Shown: positions 53,290 to 62,480 of the stretch, piece by piece
Numbering within the stretch: position 1 is the stretch's first letter
How the letters are laid out: each line of letters opens with the position of its first letter
Assembly (NCBI RefSeq): GCF_024763615.1
Contig: NC_077222.1
Coordinates: 107,417,417 to 107,481,416, forward strand
Length of the DNA: 64,000 bases
From: Phlebotomus papatasi
Lineage: Eukaryota; Arthropoda; Insecta; Diptera; Psychodidae
Direction of reading: 5' to 3'
Made by a program: the position numbers and the translations under genes
The notes under the pieces: model-generated
The model's database searches: none
Told to the model about the DNA's origin: nothing
The model's input: only the letters and a program-made list of their open reading frames with translations

Positions 53290-55200
53290 AAAATTTAGTT
53301 CATGTACTAAAATAAGTTTTGACAGATAGTAAAAATTTCTACAATTACAAGTGAAATCACACTTGTGGTGTGACCTAAAAATTGTACTAAAAGCGATTTT
53401 TTTTCAAGAATTTCATTTTAGTACAGATAATAACCATAATGACAATTTAAGTTACTAGGTGAATATGTTTAAATAACAAGAAATAATAATATAACGCAAA
53501 AAAATATATTTAAAATTGATAAAAAAGGGTTTAAAAAATTATAAACGGATCAAAACATTTAGAACATGCATGTACTAAAATAAATTGTGTCAAAAACTTA
53601 ACATTAGTCGTGTATTAATGAAAAAATAAAACGAATGAATAGTGACACTATTAACCTCATATTCGTACAAAATCTCAAGAATGTTCTAAAAATATTGAGT
53701 CAATTATTAAAAAAAATAAAATAAAAAATTCCAATCAAAAATACATATATTTCAAGCTGAATTGAAAACGGTCAGCATTTTGTACACTCTGGGTATATAA
53801 ACTACATTTAAAATGAAACCGTCAAGATGACATCCGAACAACTGCGATTCGAATAAGACAGCAAGAATTGTACTTAGAACATGCCTGTACTAAAGTGAAC
53901 ATTTGCTACACGTAATTAAATCTCTTGTATTAAACTACGAAGAAATTAATAGTGACAAAAAATACGATGGACTTGTTCACATGCTTGTACTAAACCTCAT
54001 TTACTCATTATTAATAATTTTTAGTACAAGTTAGTCTCTTGGTATATAAACTACATTTAAAATCAAACCGTCAAGATGTCATCCGAATAGCTCCGATCCG
54101 AATTAGTAAGCATTGTAGTTAGAACATGCCTGTACTAAAATAAATTGCTATGAATAATTAACTCTTTTGATAAAAAATAAAAAATAAGTGTCAAAGAACA
54201 CGGTTAACCTGTTCACATGATTGTAATAAAGCCCATTTTCATTACTAAATATTTTTAGTACAATTTAGTCGCTGGATATATAAACTACATTTAAAATGAA
54301 ATCATCAAGATGTCATCCGAATAACTCCTGATCCGAATAAGGCAGTCAGGTATTGTACTTTTAGAACATTCCTGTACTAAAGTGAATTGAGATATATCAT
54401 CAATTCTCTTGACTTAAACTACGAGAAAATTAATAAATAGTAGCAAAGAATACGATTAATATATTCACTTGCTTGTACTAAACACCATTTACATTATTAA
54501 ATATTTGTAGTACTAGTTAGTCGCTTGGTATATAAACTACAAGTTTTTCATGTCTATTCTGATTCTGATTATTTTCTTTAAAAAAAAATGTTGTATAGTC
54601 CCTTAAATGTAAAATTGTTTGCTTGGGGCATTAGTTTTATTATTATTATTATTACACTTAGAAAGAAACCGTCAAGATGTCATCCGAATAACTCCGATTT
54701 GAAAAAGACAGCAGGCATTGTACTAAGAACATGCCTGTACTAAAGTGAATTGCGATAAATAAAATTAACTTTCTTGATTGAAACTACAATGAAATTAATA
54801 AATAGAGACAAAGAATACGATTGACGTGTTCACATGCTTGTACTAAGCCTCATTCACATTTTTAAATATGTTTAGTACAAGTTAGTCGCTGGGTATTAAA
54901 CTACATTTAAAATTAAACCGTCAATATGTCATCCGACTAACACCGATCCGAATTAGCAAGCATTGTACTTAGAATATTCCTGAACTAAATAAATAACAGT
55001 CTTGACTGAAACCTCATTTACATTATAAAATATTTTTAGTACAAGTGAAAATCAAGATCTAAAGAAATTTTGAAACTTTTCAGACAGTAAAAACCTCACA
55101 ATGTTTCGAGTACGAGACATCATTGTGTTAGCAATAATTCCTAAATCTATCTTGGAAATTTTAATACAAACTTTTTAGTACAAGTTTAGTTAGATCAAAG
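53290..55200 (+). repeat. Satellite of about 245 bp with TATATAAACTAC and TGTACTAAA motifs
   Basis: The phrase TATATAAACTACATTTAAAA followed by CCGTCAAGATGTCATCCGAA, GAACATGCCTGTACTAAAG and later TTTTTAGTACAAGTTAGTCG recurs with starts near 53794, 54043, 54278, 54529 and 54894 (last one TATTAAACTAC). Spacing is about 247, 235, 250 and 365 bases; the long unit carries some 115 extra bases including an ATT run at about 54635-54653. TGTACTAAA and TTTAGTACA are mutual inverses, so each unit contains potential hairpins. The edges decay into scattered motifs. Confidence 0.8.
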
Positions 55201-56095
55201 ATCAATGAAGCAATAAACAATAGGAGAAGGAATGAAATGCTCAATGCTGTTTTCTTTAGCTGAGATTCTTTACAATCTCTTTATAATTGCTTCATTATTT
55301 ATGCACAATTTAGACTTCACATCTCTCATTTCAATAACTCAATCTCTAATCTACAGAAGCCACAACTTTGATCATAAATGCATCAACTAGAAAAACGTGA
55401 ATTTTTAATTCAAATTACTGGCACGAACCCTTCTGGGTAAAAATTATTTTCATTCAAGAACTTTTTTAGTGAAAAACTCAGACAGAAGCACAAAAAAGAT
55501 AAACAGATGTTAATCTAATTCCAAGAAGAAAAGTCCAATATTTCATAGGATCTATCTCCCAAAGAGCCAAACCCTCTGGACCTCCAGTCAGATAAATTTG
55601 CGTTACATTCGACATTTTATTTGGCCAGGTAAAATCACTGTGAGTGTGTGTAGGCTAATTTGTGGGAGGAAAATCTCTCGAGGAGAAAAATCTGCAACAT
55701 CAGCATCCCTTTTGCCATCTTATGAGAGTATCCTCCATCCCCCAATGGCATCTTAATTCAATTTTCTTCGCACTTTTTCTCACGCAAAAGAACTTTTCCT
55801 CATCCATTGATACAAACTTTCTATTTTATGCTTCGGGAAAATGTTGCAAATGTTGAGGAGAAAGACGGAAAATCTTGGTTCAATTGTTGTGTAAGATGGT
55901 TGGCAGGAAGAATCGACACAAAATTGAAATTTATGGCGAAAATTTTCTGGACATTGACAAGGGAAATGGGGAAAATGTAGAAGAAAGGTGTTAGAAGAAG
56001 ATGGATACAATAAATCACAATTGAAGACTTGAGGAAAATTTCAATTCGTCAATCCTGTGTTCTTTATATTTTTTTTTTTTCCTTGGTATCTATTT
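55201..56095. other. Unique DNA, no gene recognised
   Basis: Frames to 76 codons without motifs. A T-rich run (56069-56081) lies just before the LINE insertion. Confidence 0.4.
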
Positions 56096-56108
56096 TAGAT
56101 ACTTTCAA
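56096..56108 (+). repeat. Left target-site duplication of the LINE (TAGATACTTTCAA)
   Basis: Identical 13-base sequence at 60490-60502. Perfect identity indicates a recent insertion. Confidence 0.85.
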
Positions 56109-56456
56109 AAAACCTGTTTTGGCGGTCGCTCGATTCAGACGCGAAAAATGAGCTCTCTGTGAAAAGTAGTGATTTGTCGTGGTTTTTCGCGAGCTTTTGG
56201 TGATGGCTGTGCATAAGTGTATTTCCACTATCGCGGCGCACCGATTGTGAGCGATTGTCTGTCCCGCGAGTGTCTCTTTTGTAAGAAATCGTGAAATTTC
56301 TTTTCGCCCAAGCAGTGAAGAGTGAACAAAAAATGGGTGGTTAGAGACATTGTGCCGTTGGTTTGAGAGTGTGTTGGTTGATTTGTTGCTTTGGCAGACA
56401 CTTCGGCCTGCACCTCTCTGCATACCCTCTGGCGATTTTCTCCACCCTAGACACAC
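56109..56456 (+). promoter_or_regulatory. 5' untranslated leader of the LINE, possible internal promoter
   Basis: This leader is markedly richer in GC than the flanks (GGCGGTCGCTCGATTCAGAC near 56120). Several short ATG frames, for example one of four codons at 56147, precede the main start. Active LINEs of this group usually carry a promoter inside the first bases; no specific element can be proved here. Confidence 0.35.
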
Positions 56457-59400
56457 ATGAAACATGAGGCGCGAAACACGGTTGAAACATTCATGAGGCA
56501 TTTCGAGGGGCGACTAATTACGACAATGACATACACAGTGAGTAACCAAACAGGAAAATTTGAGCCTTTAATGGCAAATATCATTAGCTCCCAGTACTCA
56601 GCGCCGCAAGGCAGGGGCGAAAATATTTCTGAGGAACCCACCGTTGGTGTATTAGGGGAATGCTCCAGCGGTGGTCAAGCTAATTCCCCAATAACACCTA
56701 ATGTGCATCTTACAGCTGGCACAATTAGGAACACAATTAGCTGTATACAAGCTAATCTGCAGCACTGCCGCGCAGCCATGGTATCCATGGATGAAAAGCT
56801 GGCGGTGTCTCAGAAATGCATCGGACTCTTCCAAGAACCCTGGACAGTCCGAAACAAGGTTAAGGGTTTAAGTCAATTGCGCGGCACGCTGTATTATAGC
56901 AGCCGTGACAATGTAAAAGTGAGGACATGTATTTACGTCTCTAAAGATATAAATGTCATGTTCTTACCACAATTCTCTACAGGAGACTTGGCGGCTGTTA
57001 AGGTGGAGGTGGAGACCATAGGAGGAAGTAGAGAAATGGTCTTTGCCTCTGCATACATGCCATATGACTCGACTGGTCCGCCGCCACCTTCGGAGCTGGC
57101 GGAATTGGTCGAGGCATGCCACAGAAACTCGTGGGAACTCCTCGTCTGTGCTGATGCTAACTCACATCATATTGTGTGGGGAAGTAGCGGCACAAACAGG
57201 CGAGGGGAATCATTATTAGAATTTATTTGTATTAACGACCTTGACATACTGAACGTCGGTGATGAGCCTACTTTCGCCAACAGGCGCAGGAAGGAGGTCA
57301 TTGACGTGACGTTTGGAACAAGACGCGCTGCAGAATGGGTCAGTGGTTGGCATGTGTCGGATTGCCTTACTATGTCTGACCATAGGAGGATATATTTCGG
57401 CATATCGGCTGTGACCACTGGACCAAGACCATACCGCAATCCTCGTAAAACCGACTGGTCAATCTTCGATCAGTCGTTCTGTGAGAATTGGCAAAACAGC
57501 ACGGACATGCCTGGGGATGCTAATGGCATTGAAGAGTCAGTCAACAGACTGAACTCGGCCTTGCTTACGGCATACGAAAAGGCTTGTCCATTGACTGCTG
57601 GCTTAGTTAAAGCAAAACGGAATGCACTTCCTAAGGAACTCCACCTTTTAAGGCAGAGTACTAGGAAGTCCATTAACCGTGCCCGGAATACGATGCAGGA
57701 TCGTGACTGGAATGAAGCGGCCGCACGTAAACGGGAATATAAAAAATCGATTAGAAAATGGAAAAGGGACAATTGGAGAGATTTCTGTTCTGAAATCTTG
57801 GCTGTGAAAGAAGCGGCCAGAATTAAGAAAGTTTTCTCCAAAGATCCTTCTGAACGACTTGGCATGCTGAGAACACCTAGCGGTGCCTATACGGGCTCTG
57901 CTGCCGAGGTCACACGCCTATTGCTTGAAACACATTTTCCGAACTGCTCGATTAATGAGACCAGTTCGGAAAATGTCTCCTCCATCACTCTTTTTGGGAG
58001 GAGTACTGATTGTGGGATAGTATCCGAAATTGTCACTTGTGGGAGTGTGGAATGGGCAATCGGAACTTTCTCACCGTACAAGACACCTGGGACAGACGGT
58101 ATTTTCCCTGCCTTGCTTCAGCGAGTTGTGGGATTAATTACTGGGTCTTTGGTGAAAATTTTTAGAGCGTGTCTCGTTACCGGTCATGTACCGCATGCCT
58201 GGAGACGTGCACGCATTGTCTTCATTCCGAAGCCAGGTAAGAGTAATTATGAGGACCCGAAGTCCTTCAGACCTATCAGTCTGACATCATTTTTACTCAA
58301 AACACTGGAGAAACTATGTGATAGGTACATAAGGAGCCAAATTCTTACTAAGAATCCCCTTAGTCCTATGCAGCATGCTTACCAAAAAGGTAAGTCGACA
58401 GAATCGGCTCTCCATCAATTGGTGAGTCGCATTGAACAATCAGTTGGACACAGGGAAATGGCACTGGTTGCTTTTCTGGACATTGAGGGTGCCTTTGATA
58501 AGGTAAACTCTAATGTTCTACACAAGGCAATGAAAGACTTCGGTCTGGGCCATACCCTAGAAAGATTCATAACTAGTTTGGTGAGGCAGCGTGTGGTCGG
58601 GGCAGAGGTTGCCGGCGCTCATCTGACTGCGGCCGTTAGCAGCGGCTGCCCACAGGGTGGAGTGCTGTCTCCTTTGCTCTGGTCTATGGTTGTCGATAGC
58701 CTACTAGTGGAATTAAATTCGGCAGGCACCTTTGCACAGGGGTATGCCGATGACGTTTGCATAGTCATACGAGGTAGATTTCTATCTACTCTGTGTGATC
58801 TTATGCAAAACGCACTGTTTATCGTTGAAAGGTGGTGTAGGTCTCGCGGTCTGTCAGTTAACCCTGGTAAGACCGCACTAACCATTTTCACGAGAAAAAC
58901 GAAACTGGAAGGTTTCGGACCACCCAAGCTATTTGGGCAGGAACTTGTCCTTCACAAGGAAGTTAAATACCTTGGTATTTTACTTGATCACAGACTATCC
59001 TGGAAGGGACATCTGGAAAACCGAATTAATGCGGCCACTAGATCCCTTTTCGGTTGTCGACGACTTTTCGGTAAGACTTGGGGTCTTTCACCGAAGATCG
59101 TATTATGGATGTACAAAGCAATCGTTAGGCCAATAATTTCTTACGGAGCTGTAATATGGTGGCCGAGAGTCGAATTTAAAAATTCGGCGCGGGCACTACA
59201 GCGGCTTCAAAGAATGGCCTGTCTTGCGATAACAGGGGCCATAAGGACAGCGCCAACCGCTGCTCTGGAGGTCATGTTAAGCTTGCCGCCACTACCGATT
59301 TTCATAAAGTCGGAAGCGAGCATGGCAGCTCTGAGGTTACGCTCAGCTGGAACTTGGAAGGTTGGTTGTCACCCAGCAGGCCATACGAGAATACTCGATA

Positions 59401-60386
59401 AGCCTGTTGCTAGACATCCAGACCTTCTAATGAGGGATGACTTCCACATTGAGGGAAGACTACCCAAGAAATCAATTAAAGCAACACTTCATACGAGGGC
59501 TGACTGGGCTGAACGCGCGGATGAGATCATTGAGTCCGATGCGGTCGCTCTATTCACTGACGGTTCTCGAGTTGAGGGATCCTCAGGCGCCGGTTACCAT
59601 TGCTCGGAGTTTCAGATTGCTGGATCAGTGCCTCTCGGCCAGTACACGACAGTGTTTCAGGCTGAGGTCGTCGCAGTCCTGCTTGGTGCTCAGAGTCTAC
59701 TGGAATCTGGCATCGAGGGTAGAAAAGTTCAAATTTTCTCAGATAGTAGAGCTGCGATTCTGTCTATAACAGGATATGAGTCGCGTTCTGCTATCGTGAC
59801 TGAGTGCAGGAAAATGTTAGAAGCGGCCTCACAGAAATGTGACGTCGGTCTACATTGGGTACCTGGGCACAGGGGCATAGCGGGAAATGAAGAAGCGGAC
59901 CGCCTCGCGGTAGCGGGGGCAAGGACCGCCTTCATTGGTCCCGAACCTGCTGTAGGGATTTCCTTGCAAATGAGGAAATCTATTATACGGGAGGATTCAT
60001 TAAAACTTCATCAAACGGAATGGGCCGCGACTAAAGATTGTCGCGTGTCCAAACTGTTTATGACCAACTTGGATAAGAAAAGGACAGCGTACCTGGTGGG
60101 AGGTAGTCGCTGGAGAGCCCGGCAGATTGCTAATGTTCTAACCGGTCACTGTCTAAATAAACATCTGAATAGGATGGGTGTCCAATGTAACATAATGTGC
60201 AGAGGATGCAATCAAACTGAGGAGACGGTCACTCACTATGTGTGTGACTGCCCCAGCTTATGCAACATCAGACGAGTGCTGCTAGGTAAAGCGGTACTGT
60301 CTGATGAAGACCTATCAAGATTGAAGCCGCCCTGTTTAATGGAGTTTATCCGAAAAACGGGCTGGCTTGAACCATCTTGCCCCTAA
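56457..60386 (+). CDS. LINE polyprotein: endonuclease, reverse transcriptase, RNase H
   Basis: 1309 residues with no break. An in-frame TAG nine bases upstream limits the start. Residues 1-93 match nothing I know. 94-310 form an APE-type endonuclease (IQANLQHCRAA; QEPW; YMPYDS; CADANSHHIVWGS; DVTF; SDH at 307-309) that would nick the target. About 520-820 is the reverse transcriptase: YKTPGTDGIFPALL, FRPISLTSF, first catalytic Asp in FLDIEGAFD (D675), GCPQGGVLSPLLW, YADD at 763-766, NPGKTALTIF, VKYLGILLD. 1029-1155 is RNase H with all four acidic residues (D1035 in FTDGS, E1070, D1096 in FSDSR, D1148 in GNEEADRLA). C1244, C1248, C1251, H1260, C1263 and C1265 may bind zinc or nucleic acid. All key residues are present, so it may be active. 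It acts by target-primed reverse transcription in the nucleus. Confidence 0.9.
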   Translation: MKHEARNTVETFMRHFEGRLITTMTYTVSNQTGKFEPLMANIISSQYSAPQGRGENISEEPTVGVLGECSSGGQANSPITPNVHLTAGTIRNTISCIQANLQHCRAAMVSMDEKLAVSQKCIGLFQEPWTVRNKVKGLSQLRGTLYYSSRDNVKVRTCIYVSKDINVMFLPQFSTGDLAAVKVEVETIGGSREMVFASAYMPYDSTGPPPPSELAELVEACHRNSWELLVCADANSHHIVWGSSGTNRRGESLLEFICINDLDILNVGDEPTFANRRRKEVIDVTFGTRRAAEWVSGWHVSDCLTMSDHRRIYFGISAVTTGPRPYRNPRKTDWSIFDQSFCENWQNSTDMPGDANGIEESVNRLNSALLTAYEKACPLTAGLVKAKRNALPKELHLLRQSTRKSINRARNTMQDRDWNEAAARKREYKKSIRKWKRDNWRDFCSEILAVKEAARIKKVFSKDPSERLGMLRTPSGAYTGSAAEVTRLLLETHFPNCSINETSSENVSSITLFGRSTDCGIVSEIVTCGSVEWAIGTFSPYKTPGTDGIFPALLQRVVGLITGSLVKIFRACLVTGHVPHAWRRARIVFIPKPGKSNYEDPKSFRPISLTSFLLKTLEKLCDRYIRSQILTKNPLSPMQHAYQKGKSTESALHQLVSRIEQSVGHREMALVAFLDIEGAFDKVNSNVLHKAMKDFGLGHTLERFITSLVRQRVVGAEVAGAHLTAAVSSGCPQGGVLSPLLWSMVVDSLLVELNSAGTFAQGYADDVCIVIRGRFLSTLCDLMQNALFIVERWCRSRGLSVNPGKTALTIFTRKTKLEGFGPPKLFGQELVLHKEVKYLGILLDHRLSWKGHLENRINAATRSLFGCRRLFGKTWGLSPKIVLWMYKAIVRPIISYGAVIWWPRVEFKNSARALQRLQRMACLAITGAIRTAPTAALEVMLSLPPLPIFIKSEASMAALRLRSAGTWKVGCHPAGHTRILDKPVARHPDLLMRDDFHIEGRLPKKSIKATLHTRADWAERADEIIESDAVALFTDGSRVEGSSGAGYHCSEFQIAGSVPLGQYTTVFQAEVVAVLLGAQSLLESGIEGRKVQIFSDSRAAILSITGYESRSAIVTECRKMLEAASQKCDVGLHWVPGHRGIAGNEEADRLAVAGARTAFIGPEPAVGISLQMRKSIIREDSLKLHQTEWAATKDCRVSKLFMTNLDKKRTAYLVGGSRWRARQIANVLTGHCLNKHLNRMGVQCNIMCRGCNQTEETVTHYVCDCPSLCNIRRVLLGKAVLSDEDLSRLKPPCLMEFIRKTGWLEPSCP

Positions 60387-60409
60387 CGGGGATTAACTTA
60401 ACCGGGGAT

Positions 60410-60461
60410 GCATAATGGGCCCAAAAGGAGGCCTGGGTGCAGCGGTTCCGCGAGGAACCGC
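60410..60461 (+). promoter_or_regulatory. LINE 3' recognition region: SINE-shared block and perfect hairpin
   Basis: 60410-60447 runs from GCATAATGGG to TGCAGCGG and matches SINE 19162-19198 at about 29 of 37 positions. It overlaps a perfect 8-bp hairpin, GCGGTTCC-GCGA-GGAACCGC (60442-60461), with a GNRA-type tetraloop. The (TAATC)n tail follows. In stringent-type LINEs the reverse transcriptase binds a 3' stem-loop; this hairpin is the obvious candidate. Confidence 0.6.
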
Positions 60462-60489
60462 CCCCACTGTAATCTAATCTAATCTAATC

Positions 60490-60502
60490 TAGATACTTTC
60501 AA
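60490..60502 (+). repeat. Right target-site duplication of the LINE (TAGATACTTTCAA)
   Basis: Directly follows the CTAATCTAATC tail and matches 56096-56108 exactly. Confidence 0.85.
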
Positions 60503-61098
60503 TCTCATTTCCATATAGGAACTCTATCTTCTATGCCACACACCTTGAGAAAATTTGCCATAATTTTCTGCAAAAAGGTAAGGTGCCAGACAGGCAAGTG
60601 CATGTGTTAGGAAGTCAGCATAGATGTTGCATATAGGTAGAGCGAATGAAATGGAGAAATAATAGAAGAAGAGAAAAAAGAGGAGAGACATAAATATTTC
60701 AATGTCATAGTTATGAGGTGCACATAGTCATTAAATGTGTATTAAAAAGTGGCGGTGGGAACGACGAAATCACGTAATCAGTTAAACGGAAAGGCGGAGT
60801 CGCCATTTATATCAAAATGAAACAAATTTTTCTATATCTCCGTCTGTTGTTGCATCTCTTGCCAGACTGCAATCGGTCATGGACGTCTCATCATCATCTT
60901 TCTGAAAATCTCGTCTTTTCCTCCCATTCTTACATATTGTGGTGCCTTATCGCAAAACAACAAGATTTTCGGACCTGTTTCTTGATTGTATTTCTCGCTC
61001 TAATTCATTTGGATCATTCAGATCTAAGATAAAAATTAATTAAAGCTTAATAGTCGTTACTGACCGTTATGTAAATTCACATTTGAATTCAAGTTATA
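60503..61098. other. Unique DNA, no gene recognised
   Basis: A 71-codon frame (60817-61032, +) has a hydrophobic start but no motif. The phrase ACTGACCGTTATGTAAATTC at about 61060 begins a short dispersed repeat also seen near 61840 and 63488. Confidence 0.4.
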
Positions 61099-61685
61099 AT
61101 GGCTCTGGCATACCATTTAGATCAGGAAAATTTCATGTAATCGAAATTCACATCCTTTTCTTTTTCAAACGATTGGCACATGTCTATCCCACTCTTTCGG
61201 ACTCTTCTTCTTCTTCTTTTAAATATCATACCAAATTCAATTTACAGTAGAGTCTTCTAAATTGGAACGCTCGGGGGGTATTTTTGACATTTCTCACCTC
61301 CCAAATTCGAACGATTTTTTCAAAACTAACGAAATTTGTGTGAGATTAAATTGTACTTTGAATCAAATTCTAGTACTTTCTCGCAAGTTTTTGTGGTAAC
61401 ATACTTCCTTTTCATTTTACACGACTATAATGTATGTAAACATTCAGGAAGAAGCACATAAATATGATTTTCATTCACATACGGACCTTCTAATATAACC
61501 TCACAATTGACATTTTGAATCCAAACGGCGTTCGAATTTGAGAAATTCAGATTTGAGAGACTCTACTGTAGTTCAATTGAATTTTGAAGTCGAAAGAATG
61601 GGATAGACATATGCAAAACATTTGTAATAGAAAAGGATATTAATTTCGATGTCATAAAATTGTCCTGACTTAAAAGATGTGATGA
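61099..61685. mobile_element. Long inverted-repeat MITE, AGATCAGGAAAATTTCATG family, interrupted copy 5
   Basis: Left ATGGCTCTGGCATACCATTT, AGATCAGGAAAATTTCATG; right GATGTCATAAAATTGTCCTG, ACTTAAAAGATGTG. The two parts join at TTCAATTTA|TAGTTCAATTGAATTTTG after removal of 61245-61568, restoring the family's TTCAATTTAGTTCAATNGAATTT centre. Confidence 0.7.
61245..61568. mobile_element. Tc1/mariner-type MITE (CAGTAGAGTCTTCTAAAT), nested, TA duplication
   Basis: 324 bp, CAGTAGAGTCTTCTAAATTG to TTGAGAGACTCTACTG, TA at 61243-61244 and 61569-61570. Inverted relative to the copy at 51405 and closely similar throughout (TTTTCATTTTACACGACTAT against the inverse of ATGATCGTATATAAAATG). Confidence 0.8.
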
Positions 61686-61689
61686 CTTA

Positions 61690-61900
61690 AAAATTATGGT
61701 TCAAAAGATTTTTATTACAATTTAAAAAAATGGTTTCAAACTAAATATTTATAAACATGTGTAAGGGATTATCAAATTAAATATTGTTATAATTTATATA
61801 TTTTAGATTTAGATTAAAAAATGACGTAAGCAGTCATTATTGATCGTTATGTCAATTCGAATTTGAATTCAACAATTTCGAAAAGATTTTTACTAAAATC
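61690..61900 (+). repeat. Short dispersed repeat, GACCGTTATGTCAATTC type
   Basis: AAAATGACGTAAGCAGTCAT then TATTGATCGTTATGTCAATT and CGAATTTGAATTC recur at 63466-63520 (AAAATGACGTATAAGTTCGT, TATTGACCGTTATGTCAGTT) and in part at 61045-61092. The flanks also resemble each other (TTATCAAATTAAATAT). Class unknown. Confidence 0.5.
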
Positions 61901-62024
61901 TCAAAAATGTTATCAAATTAAATATATTTTAGTAATTATCTATTATTAATTTAATAATAGATTTCGATAAAAAAGAGGTAGCAAAGCGTCTCAGGTTTGC
62001 GAAAAGCTCGAGCTCGTAATTTAA

Positions 62025-62160
62025 GGCGTCTACAAACTAGAAGTTATTTACGTCAAAAATTGCACGTTTAAAAAAAAATTGACGTTTCTGCTTAAGTACA
62101 ATGATAAAGGAAATTTTCTTTAAAAAAAACATTTAAAAAAGCTCCTAGTGTGTAAGCGGC
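62025..62160. mobile_element. MITE with GGCGTCTACAAACTAG ends, decayed copy 4
   Basis: GGCGTCTACAAACTAGAAGT then TTACGTCAAAAATTGC at the left. The right arm is GCTCCTAGTGTGTAAGCGGC. The right inner arm is eroded to poly(A)-rich sequence. Confidence 0.5.
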
Positions 62161-62169
62161 TTGAGACGC

Positions 62170-62480
62170 TATACCTCAAAAGTACTTTTACATAATTTAC
62201 CGTTTACGGATTCACAACCGATTTATTGAACAGATTGAATCATTCAAAAAATCGCACAAAATAACTTGACTCTAATACAATTTAAGTACAGAAAGAAAAT
62301 AGTTATCGGTTACGAACCGGTTTATTACCGGTTCAGAAAAGTTTGGAACCGGTTCATGGGGGAGGGAGGTCCGAAGTTCTCATGCCTCTATCTCTAACCG
62401 TTTGAGCTCTAGGCGTGATAACAACCGGACTCCCAGCAAAATTTCGTTCTGCAATTCCGCAATTTTTCTTCTTCTTCCTT
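62170..62480 (-). repeat. Dispersed repeat, AAACGGTTAGAGATAG/CCGGTT family, - strand copy
   Basis: On the minus strand the order is TTGTTATCACGCCTAGAGCT, CAAACGGTTAGAGATAGAGG, GAACCGGTTCCAAAC, AACCGGTTCGTAACCGATAA, matching 18740-19520 without the SINE. Confidence 0.55.

Larger units (their letters stand above)
56109..60489 (+). mobile_element. Apparently complete non-LTR retrotransposon, probably LOA clade
   Basis: 4381 bp between perfect 13-bp duplications. It has a 5' UTR of about 348 bases, one uninterrupted ORF for endonuclease, reverse transcriptase and RNase H, a 3' UTR of about 100 bases and a (TAATC)n tail rather than poly(A). Presence of an RNase H domain and a C-terminal cysteine cluster limits it to the I/LOA/R1-type groups; phrases such as QEPW, YMPYDS, DANSHHIVWGS and RTAPTAALEVM are what I associate with LOA. 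No ORF1 (gag-like, CCHC) is present, so it is either an ORF1-less lineage or truncated before ORF1. An AAAACCTG start and a GC-richer 5' leader could argue for a genuine 5' end. Confidence 0.85.

Noticed and set aside
56064..56501. 145-codon minus-strand frame over the LINE 5' leader as an antisense gene or ORF1
   Set aside because: Wrong strand for ORF1, no zinc-knuckle or coiled-coil pattern, and it crosses the element boundary.
56652..60000. Minus-strand and alternate-frame ORFs of 60-131 codons inside the LINE
   Set aside because: Shadows of the 1309-codon ORF, without motifs of their own.
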